The position numbers were made by a program, and so were the translations under genes. From assembly GCF_025398155.2 (NCBI RefSeq), contig NZ_CP104562.2, positions 5,456,001 to 5,520,000 of the forward strand: DNA of 64,000 bases, written 5' to 3'. The notes beneath the pieces are model-generated. The model did no database searches, was not told where the DNA came from, and saw only the letters and a program-made list of their open reading frames with translations. The DNA comes from Roseateles amylovorans (GTDB lineage: Bacteria > Pseudomonadota > Gammaproteobacteria > Burkholderiales > Burkholderiaceae_C). Below, piece after piece: positions 8,726-18,897 of the stretch (its first letter is position 1; each line of letters starts with the position of its first letter).

Positions 8726-9205
8726 ATGTACCGCTGTGCCATGCCCGCCGGGCCCGGCCTTCATCGCGTCAGCCGTCTGCGCTCGACCGTCAAGTCCCTG
8801 GCCGCCCGCATTGCCCTGATGACCGTTGCCGCCGCGACCCTGGGGGTTGCCGCACTGCCCGCGCCTGCCCAGGCGCAAGTGGCCACCGGTCACCGCCTCT
8901 TCCCATCGGACGCCCTGCGCGGTGAGATCGTCTTCGGCTATGCGCCGGACGTGACGCTGAACGGCAAGTCCGACCGTCTGGCCCCTGGCGTCCGCATCCG
9001 CGACACCGCCGACATGCTGGCCCTGCCCGGCACGCTGATCGGCCAGAAGGCCACGGTGCAATACAACCGCGACATCAACGGCCTGCTGATCAACGTCTGG
9101 ATCCTGAACAAGGTCGAGCTGGCCAACAAGCCCTGGCCGCGCACGACGACCGAAGCCTCGACCTGGATCTTCAACCGCGACACGCAGACCTGGACCAAGT
9201 CCTGA
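8726..9205 (+). CDS. Exported protein of unknown function
   Basis: A 159-residue protein with an N-terminal Arg-containing segment, a hydrophobic core (ALMTVAAATLGVAAL) and a signal-peptidase site at AQAQ near residue 51. The mature part of about 108 residues is rich in beta-prone sequence and contains no cysteine, and I recognise no catalytic motif. The pattern VRIRDTADMLALPGTLIG and KATVQYNRDINGLLINVWIL looks like a compact all-beta domain. It follows the L,D-transpeptidase by 67 bp on the same strand, so an envelope role is plausible. Codon use is like its neighbours. The start could be any of several nearby methionines. Confidence 0.75.
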   Translation: MYRCAMPAGPGLHRVSRLRSTVKSLAARIALMTVAAATLGVAALPAPAQAQVATGHRLFPSDALRGEIVFGYAPDVTLNGKSDRLAPGVRIRDTADMLALPGTLIGQKATVQYNRDINGLLINVWILNKVELANKPWPRTTTEASTWIFNRDTQTWTKS

Positions 9206-9276
9206 TCCGCGCATGAAGACCGGGAGAGCCGGAGACCGGCGGGGCGCCTGAGCGCCGCCCGGTCCGGCTGCCGGTC

Positions 9277-9299
9277 GACGCCGACGCCGACGCCGACGT
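9277..9299. repeat. Short GACGCC tandem repeat
   Basis: About four copies of the 6-bp unit GACGCC lie between the exported protein gene and miaB. It is probably a simple slippage repeat with no evident function. Confidence 0.7.
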
Positions 9300-9405
9300 C
9301 ATCCTGTTTCTCAAGCCCTGGCCGCTGCCAGCGCCGCTCAGTTGTTGCCCTCATGTTCGATCCGCGCCGCCCGCCGAGGTGGCCACGGGTCCTGGAGCCT
9401 CTGCC

Positions 9406-10878
9406 ATGACGCAGTTCACCGATCTCTCCGGCGCCCCCGCCGACACGCCTGAAACCCTGGTCCCGCCGACGGCAGCCGCCCGCGCGACGGACGCCTCCGC
9501 CTCGTCTGTGGCCGGCGCTGCCGGTCCAGCCGGCACGGGCAAGAAGGTCTACATCAAGACCTTCGGCTGCCAGATGAATGAATACGACTCGGACAAGATG
9601 GCCGACGTGCTGCGCGCGGCGGACGGTTATGAACCGACCAACGACGTCGAGCAGGCCGACCTGATCCTGTTCAACACCTGCTCGGTGCGGGAAAAGGCTC
9701 AGGAAAAGGTGTTCTCCGACCTGGGCCGCATCAAGCACCTCAAGGCCAAGGGCACGCTGATCGGCGTCGGCGGCTGCGTGGCAAGCCAGGAGGGCGCGGC
9801 CATCATCGAGCGCGCGCCGTATGTGGATGTGGTGTTCGGTCCGCAGACCCTGCACCGGCTGCCGCAGATGCTGGCCCAGCGCCAGCAGCAGTTGCGGCCG
9901 CAGGTCGACATCAGCTTCCCCGAGATCGAGAAGTTCGACAACCTGCCGCCGGCCAAGGTGGACGGGGCGTCGGCCTTCGTGTCGATCATGGAAGGCTGCT
10001 CGAAGTACTGCTCCTACTGCGTGGTGCCCTACACCCGCGGCGAGGAGGTGAGCCGCCCCTTCGAGGATGTGCTGGAAGAGGTGGCCGGCCTGGCCGACCA
10101 GGGCGTCAAGGAAGTGACGCTGCTGGGCCAGAACGTCAATGCCTACCGCGGCCGGATGGGCGACAGCGACGAGATCGCCGACTTCGCCCTGCTGCTGGAG
10201 TATGTGGCCGAGATCCCCGGCATCCAGCGCATCCGTTACACGACCAGCCATCCGAACGAATTCAGCCAGCGCCTGATCGAGGCCTACGGCAAGATTCCGC
10301 AGCTGGTCAACCATGTCCACCTGCCGGTGCAGCATGGCAGCGACCGCATCCTGATGGCGATGAAGCGCGGCTACACCGTGCTGCAGTTCAAGAGCACCAT
10401 CCGCAAGCTGCGCGCGGTGCGGCCGGACATCCGCATCGCCAGCGACTTCATCGTGGGCTTCCCCGGCGAGACCGAGGAGGACCATGCCAAGACGATGCAG
10501 TTGGTGCGCGACATCGGCTTCGACGCCTCCTTCAGCTTCATCTTCAGCCCGCGCCCCGGCACGCCGGCCGCCAACCTGGCGGACGACACGCCGCATGAGG
10601 TGAAGGTCCGCCGGCTGCAGGAACTGCAGGCCGAGATCGAGGCCACCGCCATGCGCTACAACCAGGAACTGGTCGGCAAGACGGTGCCGGTGCTGGTCAG
10701 CGGCCACGCCCGCAAGGACGCCACCGAACTGATGGGCCGCACCGAGTGCAATCGCATCGTCAACTTCAAGGGCCAGGAGCGGCTGATGCACCAGATCATC
10801 CCGATGCGCATCACCGAGGCCTACCCGCATTCGCTGCGAGGCGAAGTACCGGTCAGCGAAGAGCCGACCACCGCCTGA
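9406..10878 (+). CDS. miaB: tRNA-2-methylthio-N6-dimethylallyladenosine synthase MiaB
   Basis: A radical-SAM methylthiotransferase that converts i6A37 to ms2i6A37 in tRNAs reading UNN codons. The order is the UPF0004 domain ([15 protein letters not shown] with C55, then C92 and C124), the radical-SAM domain with GCSKYCSYC (C198, C202, C205), and a C-terminal TRAM domain. Both iron-sulfur sites are complete. An Ala/Pro-rich leader of about 45 residues precedes the conserved core, longer than in E. coli. The ATG at 9406 has GGAG 8 bases upstream and is preferred over the GTG at 9379. A hairpin follows the stop. Confidence 0.97.
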   Translation: MTQFTDLSGAPADTPETLVPPTAAARATDASASSVAGAAGPAGTGKKVYIKTFGCQMNEYDSDKMADVLRAADGYEPTNDVEQADLILFNTCSVREKAQEKVFSDLGRIKHLKAKGTLIGVGGCVASQEGAAIIERAPYVDVVFGPQTLHRLPQMLAQRQQQLRPQVDISFPEIEKFDNLPPAKVDGASAFVSIMEGCSKYCSYCVVPYTRGEEVSRPFEDVLEEVAGLADQGVKEVTLLGQNVNAYRGRMGDSDEIADFALLLEYVAEIPGIQRIRYTTSHPNEFSQRLIEAYGKIPQLVNHVHLPVQHGSDRILMAMKRGYTVLQFKSTIRKLRAVRPDIRIASDFIVGFPGETEEDHAKTMQLVRDIGFDASFSFIFSPRPGTPAANLADDTPHEVKVRRLQELQAEIEATAMRYNQELVGKTVPVLVSGHARKDATELMGRTECNRIVNFKGQERLMHQIIPMRITEAYPHSLRGEVPVSEEPTTA

Positions 10879-10905
10879 GAGACGGACGAGCTGGACCGCG
10901 CATCG

Positions 10906-10940
10906 GGGCCCTGCCCTGCGAACGCAGGGCGGCCCTGTTT
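10906..10940 (+). terminator. Probable terminator after miaB
   Basis: A GC-rich hairpin with inner stem GCCCTGC / GCAGGGC (10913-10919 and 10924-10930, GAAC loop) extended by GGGCC / GGCCC, followed by TGTTTCG. The U-tract is short, so efficiency is uncertain. Confidence 0.55.
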
Positions 10941-10998
10941 CGTGCTGCCCAGGTCCGTGCGGCCGCGGTCTGTTCGACCGGCATCCGCGCGGCGGCCG

Positions 10999-11271
10999 TC
11001 AGCGCTTGAAGCTGAGCCCCCACTGCGGCAGCGTCACCCCGACCAGCATGAGGCCGTAACCGGCCATGCTGCCGTCCCGCCCGAGCAGCAGCAGCGCGGC
11101 GAGGGTCCCCATCGAGCCGCCCAACCCGCCCCACCAAGCCAGTTGGCGCCAGGTCAGGCCGTTGGAATCCTGGCGCCACAGCGCCTTGATCGACACCGCC
11201 ATCAGGGCGGCGACCACCCAGGCGGGCAGGAAGAGGTTGCCGAAATGCCAGAAGGCGTCGAGGAAGTTCAA
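10999..11271 (-). CDS. Small membrane protein of unknown function
   Basis: A 90-residue protein with three hydrophobic segments (about residues 12-31, 43-63 and 70-83) and aromatic-rich ends (NFLDAFWHFGNLFLPAW). It probably sits in the inner membrane. No ATG is available upstream of the conserved-looking start, so a TTG at 11271 is chosen; the frame continues upstream but becomes His/Arg/Pro-rich and antisense to hemA. I recognise no family. It is convergent with miaB and divergent from hemA, as an isolated single gene. The hydrophobic pattern and stop position argue for a real gene, but the start is uncertain. Confidence 0.62.
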   Translation of the reverse strand: MNFLDAFWHFGNLFLPAWVVAALMAVSIKALWRQDSNGLTWRQLAWWGGLGGSMGTLAALLLLGRDGSMAGYGLMLVGVTLPQWGLSFKR

Positions 11272-11423
11272 GCGCGGCCTGTGTCGGTAAGGAGATGAAA
11301 CCGGTCGCCGGACCGTGGTCCGGTCACGACACGGCAGCGGATCGCCCCCAGGAGGACCGAGCCTTCCTTGACGGAACAGGTCGAGGAAATCCCTGAGGGC
11401 GTGCGAGAGTCGGGGCAGAATTT

Positions 11424-11429
11424 TATAAT
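11424..11429 (+). promoter_or_regulatory. Candidate -10 element of hemA
   Basis: A consensus TATAAT lies 10 bp before the hemA ATG. Transcription starting 6-7 bp downstream would give an mRNA with almost no leader. No good -35 is found at the usual distance (GTGCGA is the nearest), so this is a weak or activator-dependent promoter if real. Confidence 0.45.
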
Positions 11430-11439
11430 CGCCGCCATC

Positions 11440-12795
11440 ATGACGGTGTTCGCCCTGGGCTTGAATCACAACTCCGCGCCGCTGGACCTCCGCGGCCGGT
11501 TTGCTTTCGGCCTGGAACAGCTGGCGCCGACGCTGCTCGGCTTCCGCGAACAGGTCACCACCGCGCGTCAACGCGCCACCCTGGCCGAGGCGGCCATCCT
11601 CTCCACCTGCAACCGCACCGAGCTCTACGTGGCGGGCGATGGCGAAATGGTCCGTCCGGCCATGGACTGGCTGGCGCAGGTGGGCGGCGTGGGCAGCGCC
11701 ACGCTGATGGACCATTCGTATGTGGTGGAGGGTGGCGCGGCCGCCCGGCACGCCTTCCGGGTCGCCAGCGGTCTGGACTCCATGGTGCTGGGCGAACCGC
11801 AGATCTTGGGGCAGCTCAAGCAGGCCGTGCGAGAAGCCGACCAGGCCGGCACCCTCGGCACCACGCTGCATCAGCTGTTCCAGCGCAGCTTCTCGGTGGC
11901 CAAGGAAGTCCGCAGCTCGACCGAGATCGGCAGCCACTCGATCAGCATGGCGGCTGCGTCGGTCCGCCTGGCCGCGCAGCTGTTCGAGAACCTGGCCGAC
12001 ATCAAGGTGCTGCTGGTCGGCGCCGGCGAGATGATCGAGCTGGTCGCCACCCATTTCGCCGCGAAGTCCCCAAGGGCGATGGCCGTGGCCAACCGCACCC
12101 TGGAGCGTGGCGAGAAGCTGGCGGCCCAGCTCGGTGCGGACGCGATCAAGCTGGCCGACCTCCCCGACCGCCTGCATGAGTTCGACGCGGTGATCTCCTG
12201 CACCGCCTCCAGCCTGCCGCTGATCGGCCTGGGTGCGGTCGAACGGGCGCTCAAGCGCCGCAAGCACAAGCCGATGTTCATGGTCGACCTGGCGGTCCCG
12301 CGCGACATCGAACAAGAGGTCGCCCAGTTGGACGACGTCTATCTCTACACCGTCGACGACCTCTCCCAACTGGTCCAGACCGCCGGCGAGAAGCGCCAGG
12401 CGGCGGTTCAGCAAGCCGAGGCGATCATCGAAACCGGCGTGCAGAACTTCGTGCACTGGCTGGACCAGCGGCACACTGTCCCGCTGATCCAGGCCCTGCA
12501 CCAGCAGGCCGACAGCTGGCGGCAGACCGAGATCCAACGCGCCCGCAAACTGCTGGCCAAGGGCGCGGATGTCGACACGGTGCTGGAAGCGCTGGCGCGC
12601 GGCCTGACCCAGAAGATGATGCACGGCGCCATGGCCGAGCTCAACGGCAGCGACGGCGAACAACGCCTGGTGCTGGCACAGACCGTCTCGCGGCTCTTTC
12701 TGCGCAACACCGGAACGCCGACGGCCGCCGACGGCGAGGCGCATCCTCGCAGCGGCTCCGGTCGCGATCGCTCCACCGACCTGACGGATTCTTAG
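11440..12795 (+). CDS. hemA: Glutamyl-tRNA reductase
   Basis: First committed enzyme of C5-pathway heme biosynthesis: it reduces glutamyl-tRNA to glutamate-1-semialdehyde with NADPH. The 451-residue protein has the N-terminal catalytic domain starting with [18 protein letters not shown], the nucleophile in STCNRTELY (C57), a Rossmann domain (VLLVGAGEM), and the C-terminal dimerisation helix. ATG 11440 is chosen because [10 protein letters not shown] matches family N-termini. The C-terminal 25 residues are low-complexity and Ser/Arg-rich. prfA and prmC follow on the same strand after a 263-bp gap. Confidence 0.97.
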   Translation: MTVFALGLNHNSAPLDLRGRFAFGLEQLAPTLLGFREQVTTARQRATLAEAAILSTCNRTELYVAGDGEMVRPAMDWLAQVGGVGSATLMDHSYVVEGGAAARHAFRVASGLDSMVLGEPQILGQLKQAVREADQAGTLGTTLHQLFQRSFSVAKEVRSSTEIGSHSISMAAASVRLAAQLFENLADIKVLLVGAGEMIELVATHFAAKSPRAMAVANRTLERGEKLAAQLGADAIKLADLPDRLHEFDAVISCTASSLPLIGLGAVERALKRRKHKPMFMVDLAVPRDIEQEVAQLDDVYLYTVDDLSQLVQTAGEKRQAAVQQAEAIIETGVQNFVHWLDQRHTVPLIQALHQQADSWRQTEIQRARKLLAKGADVDTVLEALARGLTQKMMHGAMAELNGSDGEQRLVLAQTVSRLFLRNTGTPTAADGEAHPRSGSGRDRSTDLTDS

Positions 12796-13058
12796 CGACG
12801 CGGTCGTCATGACCGCCTCACCCCGGCGCGCCTGAGCCGCCGCGGGCTGCGCGGGTCGGACGCCGGAGGGACCGAACTTGAGCCGATTCCCACCTGGCCG
12901 ATCTCCGCGATGAGGGCGACACTGACCGGGATAAGTCGGCATTTCGCTCGATCGTCCCGCGCCTCCTCGGCTCCATAGCCCCCCGACACCGACTGCAGCG
13001 ATCCGCCACCGCGGCGCCGCCCGTCCCGTCCTTCTGCCGCTCCCCGGCACGTTCACCC

Positions 13059-14147
13059 ATGAATGAGTCTTTGCGCCAACAGTTCGACCGCCTGGGCTTC
13101 CGTCTGGTCGAGCTCGACAACACCCTGGCTGACGGCAGCGTCGCCGCCGACATGAAGCGCTACCGGGCGCTGACCAAGGAACAGTCCGAGGTGTCGTCGT
13201 TGGTGACCCGCTACCAGCTCTATCAACAGCGCGAACGCGACCTGATGGCCGCGCAGGAACTGCTGGACAGCGGCGACGCCGACATGGTGGCCATGGCCCG
13301 CGAGGAAATCGCTGGCGCCGAAGCCGACCTCCTCCGGCTCGACCAGGAATTGCAGCTCGCGCTGATTCCGAAGGATCCGGACGACGAGCGCCCCGCCTTC
13401 CTGGAAATCCGTGCGGGCACCGGCGGCGATGAGTCCGCCCTGTTCGCCGGCGACCTGACGCGGATGTACACCCGGTTCGCCGAGACCCAGGGCTGGCGCT
13501 GCGAGGTGCTGTCGTCCAATGAATCGGACCTCGGCGGCTACAAGGAAATCGTGCTGCGGCTCGACGGCGACGGGGTGTATGGCCGACTGAAGTTCGAATC
13601 CGGCGGTCATCGGGTGCAGCGGGTGCCGGCCACCGAATCCCAGGGGCGGATCCACACCAGTGCCTGCACCGTGGCCGTCATGCCCGAACCGGACGAGGCG
13701 GAAGAGATCCAGCTCAATCCGGCCGAGCTGCGCATCGATACCTTCCGCGCCAGCGGCGCCGGCGGCCAGCACGTCAACAAGACCGACAGCGCCATCCGCA
13801 TCACCCATCTCCCGACCGGGATCGTGGCCGAATGCCAGGACGACCGCAGCCAGCATCGCAACAAGGCACGCGCCATGGCGGTGCTGGCCGCCCGGCTGCG
13901 GGACAAGGACCGCACTGAACGCGCCGCCAAGGAGGCCGCCCAGCGCAAGAGCCTGATCGGCAGCGGCGACCGCAGCGACCGCATCCGCACCTACAACTTC
14001 CCCCAGGGCCGCCTGACCGATCACCGGATCAACCTCACCCTGTACAAGCTGGGCGCGATCATGGACGGCGACCTCGCCGACGTGCTGCAAGGCCTGCAGC
14101 AGGCCCAGGCCGCCGAGCAACTGGCAGCGCTGGAAGGCCGCGCATGA
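13059..14147 (+). CDS. prfA: Peptide chain release factor 1
   Basis: Class I release factor recognising UAG and UAA. The length, 362 residues, is typical. The codon-reading tripeptide is PAT (190-192, in [14 protein letters not shown]), characteristic of RF1. The peptidyl-tRNA hydrolysis motif GGQ stands at 235-237 in [14 protein letters not shown]. The stop overlaps the start of prmC by 4 bp (ATGA), so the factor and the enzyme that methylates its GGQ glutamine are translationally coupled. Confidence 0.98.
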   Translation: MNESLRQQFDRLGFRLVELDNTLADGSVAADMKRYRALTKEQSEVSSLVTRYQLYQQRERDLMAAQELLDSGDADMVAMAREEIAGAEADLLRLDQELQLALIPKDPDDERPAFLEIRAGTGGDESALFAGDLTRMYTRFAETQGWRCEVLSSNESDLGGYKEIVLRLDGDGVYGRLKFESGGHRVQRVPATESQGRIHTSACTVAVMPEPDEAEEIQLNPAELRIDTFRASGAGGQHVNKTDSAIRITHLPTGIVAECQDDRSQHRNKARAMAVLAARLRDKDRTERAAKEAAQRKSLIGSGDRSDRIRTYNFPQGRLTDHRINLTLYKLGAIMDGDLADVLQGLQQAQAAEQLAALEGRA

Positions 14148-14980
14148 GCGTGCCCGCCCCCTTGACCATCGCCGGTGCCCTGCGGGCCGCCGCCACCGCC
14201 GGCCTGCCGCGCGCCGAATCCCAGTACCTGGTGCAGGCCTTGCTGGACTGCTCCCGCGCCTGGCTGATCAGCCATGACGACGATCTGCTGTCCCCCGCAC
14301 AGGCTGCCCGCTTCCACGACTGGCTGGCCCGCCGGCTGGACCAGGTCCCGCTGGCCTACCTGGTGGGTGAGAAGGAGTTCTTCGGACTTCGCCTGCGGGT
14401 CACGCCGGACACCCTGGTGCCCCGCCCCGACACCGAGCTCCTGGTGGAATGGGCCCTGGAGCGACTGGCCGACCTGCAGGCGCCACGGGTGGTGGACCTG
14501 GGCACCGGCAGCGGCGCGATTGCCCTGGCGATCCGTTCGCGGCGGCCGGACGCCGAGGTGCGGATGGTCGACGCCAGCGCCGGGGCGCTGGCCGTGGCCC
14601 TGGACAATGCCGCCCGGTTGGGCCTGGAGGTCGACGGCCATCTGGGCAGTTGGTTCGAACCGCTGGCCGGGTTGGGCCGGTTCGACCTGATCGTCAGCAA
14701 TCCCCCTTATGTCGCCGGAAACGACGACCACCTGGCGGCACTTCGGCACGAACCGCGCTCGGCCCTCACGCCGGAAGGCGACGGTCTGTCCGACCTGCAC
14801 CACCTGGTCGCAACCGCACCGGACTGGCTGCGGCCCGGCGGCTGGTTGCTGCTGGAGCACGGCTGGGATCAGGCAGAGACGGTCGCCGAACGGCTCTGTC
14901 AACGGGGTTTCCAGGCGGTGTCCAGCCGCCGCGACCTGGGCGGACAGCTCCGCACGACGGGCGGATGCTGGCCCGGCTGA
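14144..14980 (+). CDS. prmC: Release factor glutamine N5-methyltransferase
   Basis: Methylates the GGQ glutamine of release factors using SAM. The 278-residue protein has an N-terminal helical domain (to about residue 85), the SAM-binding loop [15 protein letters not shown] (116-130) and the catalytic NPPY (186-189). It overlaps prfA by 4 bp, the usual arrangement. Confidence 0.97.
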   Translation: MSVPAPLTIAGALRAAATAGLPRAESQYLVQALLDCSRAWLISHDDDLLSPAQAARFHDWLARRLDQVPLAYLVGEKEFFGLRLRVTPDTLVPRPDTELLVEWALERLADLQAPRVVDLGTGSGAIALAIRSRRPDAEVRMVDASAGALAVALDNAARLGLEVDGHLGSWFEPLAGLGRFDLIVSNPPYVAGNDDHLAALRHEPRSALTPEGDGLSDLHHLVATAPDWLRPGGWLLLEHGWDQAETVAERLCQRGFQAVSSRRDLGGQLRTTGGCWPG

Positions 14981-15000
14981 ACGACTGGATACCTTCTCGG

Positions 15001-15017
15001 CGGGTGATTTACACCCG
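15001..15017. other. Small perfect inverted repeat after prmC
   Basis: CGGGTG, ATTTA, CACCCG forms a 6-bp hairpin 20 bp after prmC. There is no strong T-tract on either strand, so it is a weak terminator candidate or an operator for the next gene. Confidence 0.4.
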
Positions 15018-15152
15018 TTCCATATCGCTTCGGTAAAACCGCAACAGCAGCCGCACACCCGTCGACTTCGGGCTACCCAAGCCCCAGGGTCCCGCGTAGC
15101 ATGATTCGATCGGGCCGATGATTCGCATCAGCCCTCGACTGGGAGACCTGCA

Positions 15153-15764
15153 ATGCGCGCCGCACATCTGCCCCTGCGCCTGGCCGTGGTCCTGGCCGGT
15201 ATCACCTTGGCCGGATCGGCGTGGGCCGAGCAGGGGCTGCAGCTCAAATCGAAAGCGTTCAGCAGCTGGCAAGCCCGGCTGCAGCTCAGCCAGAGCCTGG
15301 ACGATGTCAACGCCAGCTACGACGCCCGCCGCGGCAGCCGCGTGCTCAGCGCCAATCTGCTGGGCGACTATTACCTGACCGGTTCCGGCCTCGGCCGCGA
15401 CACCCGCGGTGGCCTGCGCGCCACCGGCGGGTTGATGCTCGGTCCGATGTCGCTGGTGCAGAGCAGCTCCGGCCTGGCGCTGGGTCGCGGGTCGACGCTG
15501 ACCTCCTACTTTTCTGTCGGCCAGCGCGGCCTGAGCCTGCTGGCCGCGCCGGAGCGCGAGAACAGCCTGCCGATGTCGTCCTATGTCGGCGTCGGCTACA
15601 CCAGCTATTCGCTGCGGGGCGGCTGGGGTTTCAGCGCCGACCTGGGCGTGCTGGCCAACAACACCCCCGCCCTGCGCCTGGGCAACAGCCTGCCGCAGGA
15701 CGACACCAGCCGCGACATGCGCTTCAAGCCGGTGCTGCAATTCGGCGTCAGCTACAGCTTCTGA
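15153..15764 (+). CDS. Predicted outer-membrane beta-barrel protein of unknown function
   Basis: A 203-residue protein with a signal peptide ending at SAWA (residue 25). The rest shows alternating polar and hydrophobic residues (for example SSYVGVGYTSYSLRGGWGFSADLGV) and ends in FGVSYSF, with the C-terminal phenylalanine used as an outer-membrane assembly signal. About eight strands could fit. No enzymatic motif is visible. The gene is preceded by CTGGGAGACCTGCA with GGGAG as ribosome-binding site. It is a single gene between prmC and grxD. Confidence 0.75.
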   Translation: MRAAHLPLRLAVVLAGITLAGSAWAEQGLQLKSKAFSSWQARLQLSQSLDDVNASYDARRGSRVLSANLLGDYYLTGSGLGRDTRGGLRATGGLMLGPMSLVQSSSGLALGRGSTLTSYFSVGQRGLSLLAAPERENSLPMSSYVGVGYTSYSLRGGWGFSADLGVLANNTPALRLGNSLPQDDTSRDMRFKPVLQFGVSYSF

Positions 15765-16120
15765 ACGGCGTCCTGCCTGCCTGCTCGGCGTCGGCCTGCC
15801 GGCTGAGCTGGGCTGGGCTGGGCTGGCCTGGACTGGGCTTGGATGGCATCGCATCCATGCGGCTGACCGCCAACGTGAGCGCCTACGCACACGCGTGAGA
15901 GACGCCATCGGCCACGCACGCGAATCTTTCGGGCCGCACCCACCACTGACCTCGCGCCCCAGCGAGTGACTTCATCCGGTGGGCCGGTTTTCTGAGGGAA
16001 TCTGCCTGCCTGCGCACGGCCTTGGCGACTGTCTGATAATCGCGGCATGTCCGGCGCACCGCGGCAGTCGCCTGCCGTTCGCGCCCCTGACGCATTCAAC
16101 ACAAGACAAGGATCACCGCC
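15765..16120. other. Intergenic region with CTGGG slippage repeat
   Basis: The 356-bp gap contains a run of CTGGG/CTGGC-like pentamers at about 15804-15842 and a TGATAAT sequence (16034-16040) that could be a -10 element for grxD, although no matching -35 is evident. No gene is seen. Confidence 0.5.
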
Positions 16121-16435
16121 ATGAGCGACGTTCAGCAACGCATCGACGACCTGGTCAAGAACAACCGCGTGATGCTCTTCATGAAGGGCACCGCCCAGTT
16201 TCCGATGTGCGGCTTTTCCGGCCGCGCCATCCAGATCCTGAAGGCCAGCGGCGCGTCCGATGTGAAAACCTTCAATGTGCTGGAAGACGAAGGCGTGCGC
16301 CAGGGCATCAAGGATTACGCCAACTGGCCCACCATCCCGCAGCTTTATGTCGACGGCGAATTCGTCGGCGGCTCCGACATCATGATGGAGATGTATGAGA
16401 GCGGCGAGCTGCAACAGCTGCTGACCAAGTCCTGA
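16121..16435 (+). CDS. grxD: Monothiol glutaredoxin, Grx4/GrxD type
   Basis: A 104-residue CGFS glutaredoxin that binds a [2Fe-2S] cluster with glutathione and passes it to client proteins. The CGFS motif is at residues 30-33 (FPMCGFSGRA), and the glutathione-contacting TIPQLYVDGEFVGGSDI segment is intact. Its stop shares a base with the ubiX start (TGATG), so the two are translationally coupled. Confidence 0.97.
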   Translation: MSDVQQRIDDLVKNNRVMLFMKGTAQFPMCGFSGRAIQILKASGASDVKTFNVLEDEGVRQGIKDYANWPTIPQLYVDGEFVGGSDIMMEMYESGELQQLLTKS

Positions 16436-17028
16436 TGACCAGCGGGGCGCGTCCTCGCCTGGTGGTCGGCATCACCGGCGCAACCGGTGCGGCCTACGGC
16501 GTGCAGTTGATTCGGCGCGCCCGCATGCTCGGCGCCGAGACCCACCTGATCCTCAGCCCGGCCGGCGTGCTCAATGCCCACCATGAGCTAGGCATGGGGC
16601 GCGACGCGCTGGAGCGGGAGGCGGATCGCTCCTACGCTCCCGGCGATGTCGGTGCCTGCGTGGCCAGCGGCAGTTTCCGCACCGCCGCCATGGTGGTCGC
16701 CCCCTGCTCCATGCGCACCCTGGCCGCGATCGCGAACGGACTGTCGGACAACTTGATGACCCGGGCCGCCGATGTGACGCTCAAGGAGCGTCGGCGCTTG
16801 ATCCTGATGGTGCGCGAGACGCCGTTCAACCTGGCCCACCTGCGCAACATGACGTCGGTGACCGAGATGGGCGGCATCATCTTCCCGCCGCTGCCGGCGC
16901 TCTATCTGAAGCCGCAATCGATCGATGAGATGGTCGCGGAGACCGTCGAGCGGGTGCTGGAGATGGCGCAGTTGCCGGGCGCGGAGCCCCAGTCCTGGCA
17001 AGGCTTGCGGCCCTCGTCCACGTCCTGA
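16435..17028 (+). CDS. ubiX: Flavin prenyltransferase UbiX
   Basis: Makes prenylated FMN, the cofactor of UbiD-type decarboxylases in ubiquinone biosynthesis. The 197-residue length is normal. It shows the flavoprotein fold with VVGITGATGAAYG at the N-terminus, the VVAPCSMRTLAAIANG loop, and RRRLILMVRETPFN. It overlaps grxD by one base. Confidence 0.96.
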   Translation: MTSGARPRLVVGITGATGAAYGVQLIRRARMLGAETHLILSPAGVLNAHHELGMGRDALEREADRSYAPGDVGACVASGSFRTAAMVVAPCSMRTLAAIANGLSDNLMTRAADVTLKERRRLILMVRETPFNLAHLRNMTSVTEMGGIIFPPLPALYLKPQSIDEMVAETVERVLEMAQLPGAEPQSWQGLRPSSTS

Positions 17029-17084
17029 ACGCGGGAGCGCCGGCGTGACAGCGGGCGGCCGTTGAGCGGTCGCCCCTCCATCGT

Positions 17085-17786
17085 TCAGGTCTCGCCGGGC
17101 ATCAACCAGCGTTTGCGTGCCCCCATGACCGCATTGGGATACTCCGGTCGACCCCGGCTGCCGTTGTAGCGACCGAGGGCGAGGTAGAGGTTGCCCTTCT
17201 CGATGTCCAGGTAGTGCCGCATGATCACGCAGCCGAAGCGCAGATTGGTCTGCATGTGGAACAGCCGTGAGGCTTGTCCGTCCCCAATCAGCCGCGCCCA
17301 GAACGGCATCACCTGCATGTAGCCACGCGCGCCCGCGCTGCTGATCACGTATTTGCGGAAGCCGCTTTCCACCTGGATCAGGCCCATCACCAAGGCAGGC
17401 TCCAGACCGGATCGCGCGCTTTCATACCAAACGGCTTCCAGGAACTCGATGCGGGTCTGGGTTTCGCTCTTCTGGCGCTTCAGCCGCTCGCTCATTTCGC
17501 CCAGCCAGCGCAGATAGGCCAGCCGCGCTTCAATGCCACTGAACGTCGGCTTGGGCGGAGCGCCGTAGGCAATCGCGGCGGAGAGCGCGGACCGCACCGA
17601 ATCTGCCAGCGGCTCTTCCACCTGCGCACCGGCCCAGGCGCGGCGAGGCGCCAGGCCACAGCCGGCCGCCAGGCCCGCCAGCATCAGCCTGCGACGACCA
17701 AGGCCGGTGGGCATCGCCGCCGCAGGGGCGTTCTCAGATGAAGAAGGGACCACATCAGCGGCCCAGGTGCGAAACAGGCGATTCAT
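17085..17786 (-). CDS. Exported lytic murein transglycosylase (SLT domain)
   Basis: Cleaves the glycan strand of peptidoglycan with formation of 1,6-anhydro-muramic acid. The SLT domain covers about residues 125-225, with catalytic glutamate E140 in LIQVESGF, followed by SSAGARGYMQVMPFW and the LALGRYNGS motif. The N-terminus has GRRRLMLAGLAAGC, a Tat-like twin-arginine signal; a later methionine at residue 25 could also serve as start. It begins 4 bp after the DUF418 stop, so it is probably in an operon with DUF418 and proS. Confidence 0.9.
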   Translation of the reverse strand: MNRLFRTWAADVVPSSSENAPAAAMPTGLGRRRLMLAGLAAGCGLAPRRAWAGAQVEEPLADSVRSALSAAIAYGAPPKPTFSGIEARLAYLRWLGEMSERLKRQKSETQTRIEFLEAVWYESARSGLEPALVMGLIQVESGFRKYVISSAGARGYMQVMPFWARLIGDGQASRLFHMQTNLRFGCVIMRHYLDIEKGNLYLALGRYNGSRGRPEYPNAVMGARKRWLMPGET

Positions 17787-17790
17787 CGGC

Positions 17791-18897
17791 TCAACGAGAC
17801 AGCCAGGTTTCCAGCGGCAGACGCCGCGATCCCAGCGAAGGCGCCAGTATCAGGCCGCCGCCCCAATAGGCGAGGGCCAGCACAAAGGTCAGCACGGTGC
17901 CGGCTGGCCAGGCCAGCCCGGCGCCGCTGAAGAGCAGCAAGCTCAGCACAGAGCTGGTCAGATAAAGCGTCAGGGTGTGTCGGCCCAACGGCGCCAGGAC
18001 GCGCAGCCACTGGGGATGCCGTGCCATCGCCAAGACCACGGCGGGCACCGCGGCGCTCAGCAGCAGCATCGTCGGATACAGGTAGTAGATGGCGAACCGG
18101 CTGGTGGTGAAGACATCGCCGTCACGAAGGCCCGGCCAGAGCAGACTGGCCCACACGATGTTCAAGGCCACGGCCGGCCACAGCCAGCGGCGGGACCACC
18201 GCTGCAACCGCGGGCGCCAGCGCGGATGCGAAAACAGCCGCAGCCGCCCCGCCATCAGTCCGAGCGTCATCAACAGCATCGGCAGGGGCAGGCCCAGCAG
18301 CAGGAAGAAGAGCGTCGCGACCAGGTAGTGCGAGGCGTTGTGCGCGGTCCACTCGAGCCAGGACACCGGCTGGGTCATCGGCACCGAAGGTTCCCCGGGC
18401 GCCATCGACATCTGCGACAGGACCACGGTGATGCCGATGATCACCATGTTCAGCGCGACCAGCACCCAGGCGCGACGCCGCAACTGGGCCATCGAGCGTC
18501 CCGCCCAGTTCAGCATCAGCAAGCCGCACACCGCATAAGTCGTGAGGATGTCGCCCATGTAGATCAGGCAACCGTGCAGCAGACCCAGCGCCAGCATCTT
18601 CTTCATCCGGTGCCGCCGACGATCCTGCGAGGCCTCGGTGCGCGAGGACTGCGACAGCGCCTGGCTGTAGCCGAACAGAAACGCCAGCAGGCTGATGCCC
18701 TTGCCGGCCACCAATGCATACAACAGCCAGGACACGGCCTGCGCCGATGCCGAGCCGGTGGGTGTGGGCGGGGCCAGCGGCCCCATGTCGGGCAGCGCCG
18801 GGTAGCCCACCCAGTTCACCGCGATCACCGGCAGCAGGGCCAGCGCGCGCAGCGCGTCCACCACCGCGACGCGATGCGGTGGACGATGGTCGGTCAC
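17791..18897 (-). CDS. DUF418 (YeiB-like) multipass membrane protein
   Basis: A 368-residue inner-membrane protein with about ten hydrophobic segments. It opens with [20 protein letters not shown] and contains [19 protein letters not shown], both typical of the DUF418/YeiB family, which is related to acyltransferase-3-like membrane proteins. The function is unknown. It starts with GTG, overlapping the proS stop by three bases (GTGA), so translation is coupled to proS. Confidence 0.88.
   Translation of the reverse strand: MTDHRPPHRVAVVDALRALALLPVIAVNWVGYPALPDMGPLAPPTPTGSASAQAVSWLLYALVAGKGISLLAFLFGYSQALSQSSRTEASQDRRRHRMKKMLALGLLHGCLIYMGDILTTYAVCGLLMLNWAGRSMAQLRRRAWVLVALNMVIIGITVVLSQMSMAPGEPSVPMTQPVSWLEWTAHNASHYLVATLFFLLLGLPLPMLLMTLGLMAGRLRLFSHPRWRPRLQRWSRRWLWPAVALNIVWASLLWPGLRDGDVFTTSRFAIYYLYPTMLLLSAAVPAVVLAMARHPQWLRVLAPLGRHTLTLYLTSSVLSLLLFSGAGLAWPAGTVLTFVLALAYWGGGLILAPSLGSRRLPLETWLSR

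Noticed and set aside
10999..13056. A 685-codon open frame on the minus strand
   Set aside because: Most of it is antisense to hemA, with His/Arg/Gln-rich composition typical of shadow frames. Only the last 90 codons look like a real protein and are annotated.
15784..15898. Small open frame through the CTGGG repeat
   Set aside because: It is a continuation of a shadow frame of the beta-barrel gene through a slippage repeat and has no start signal.
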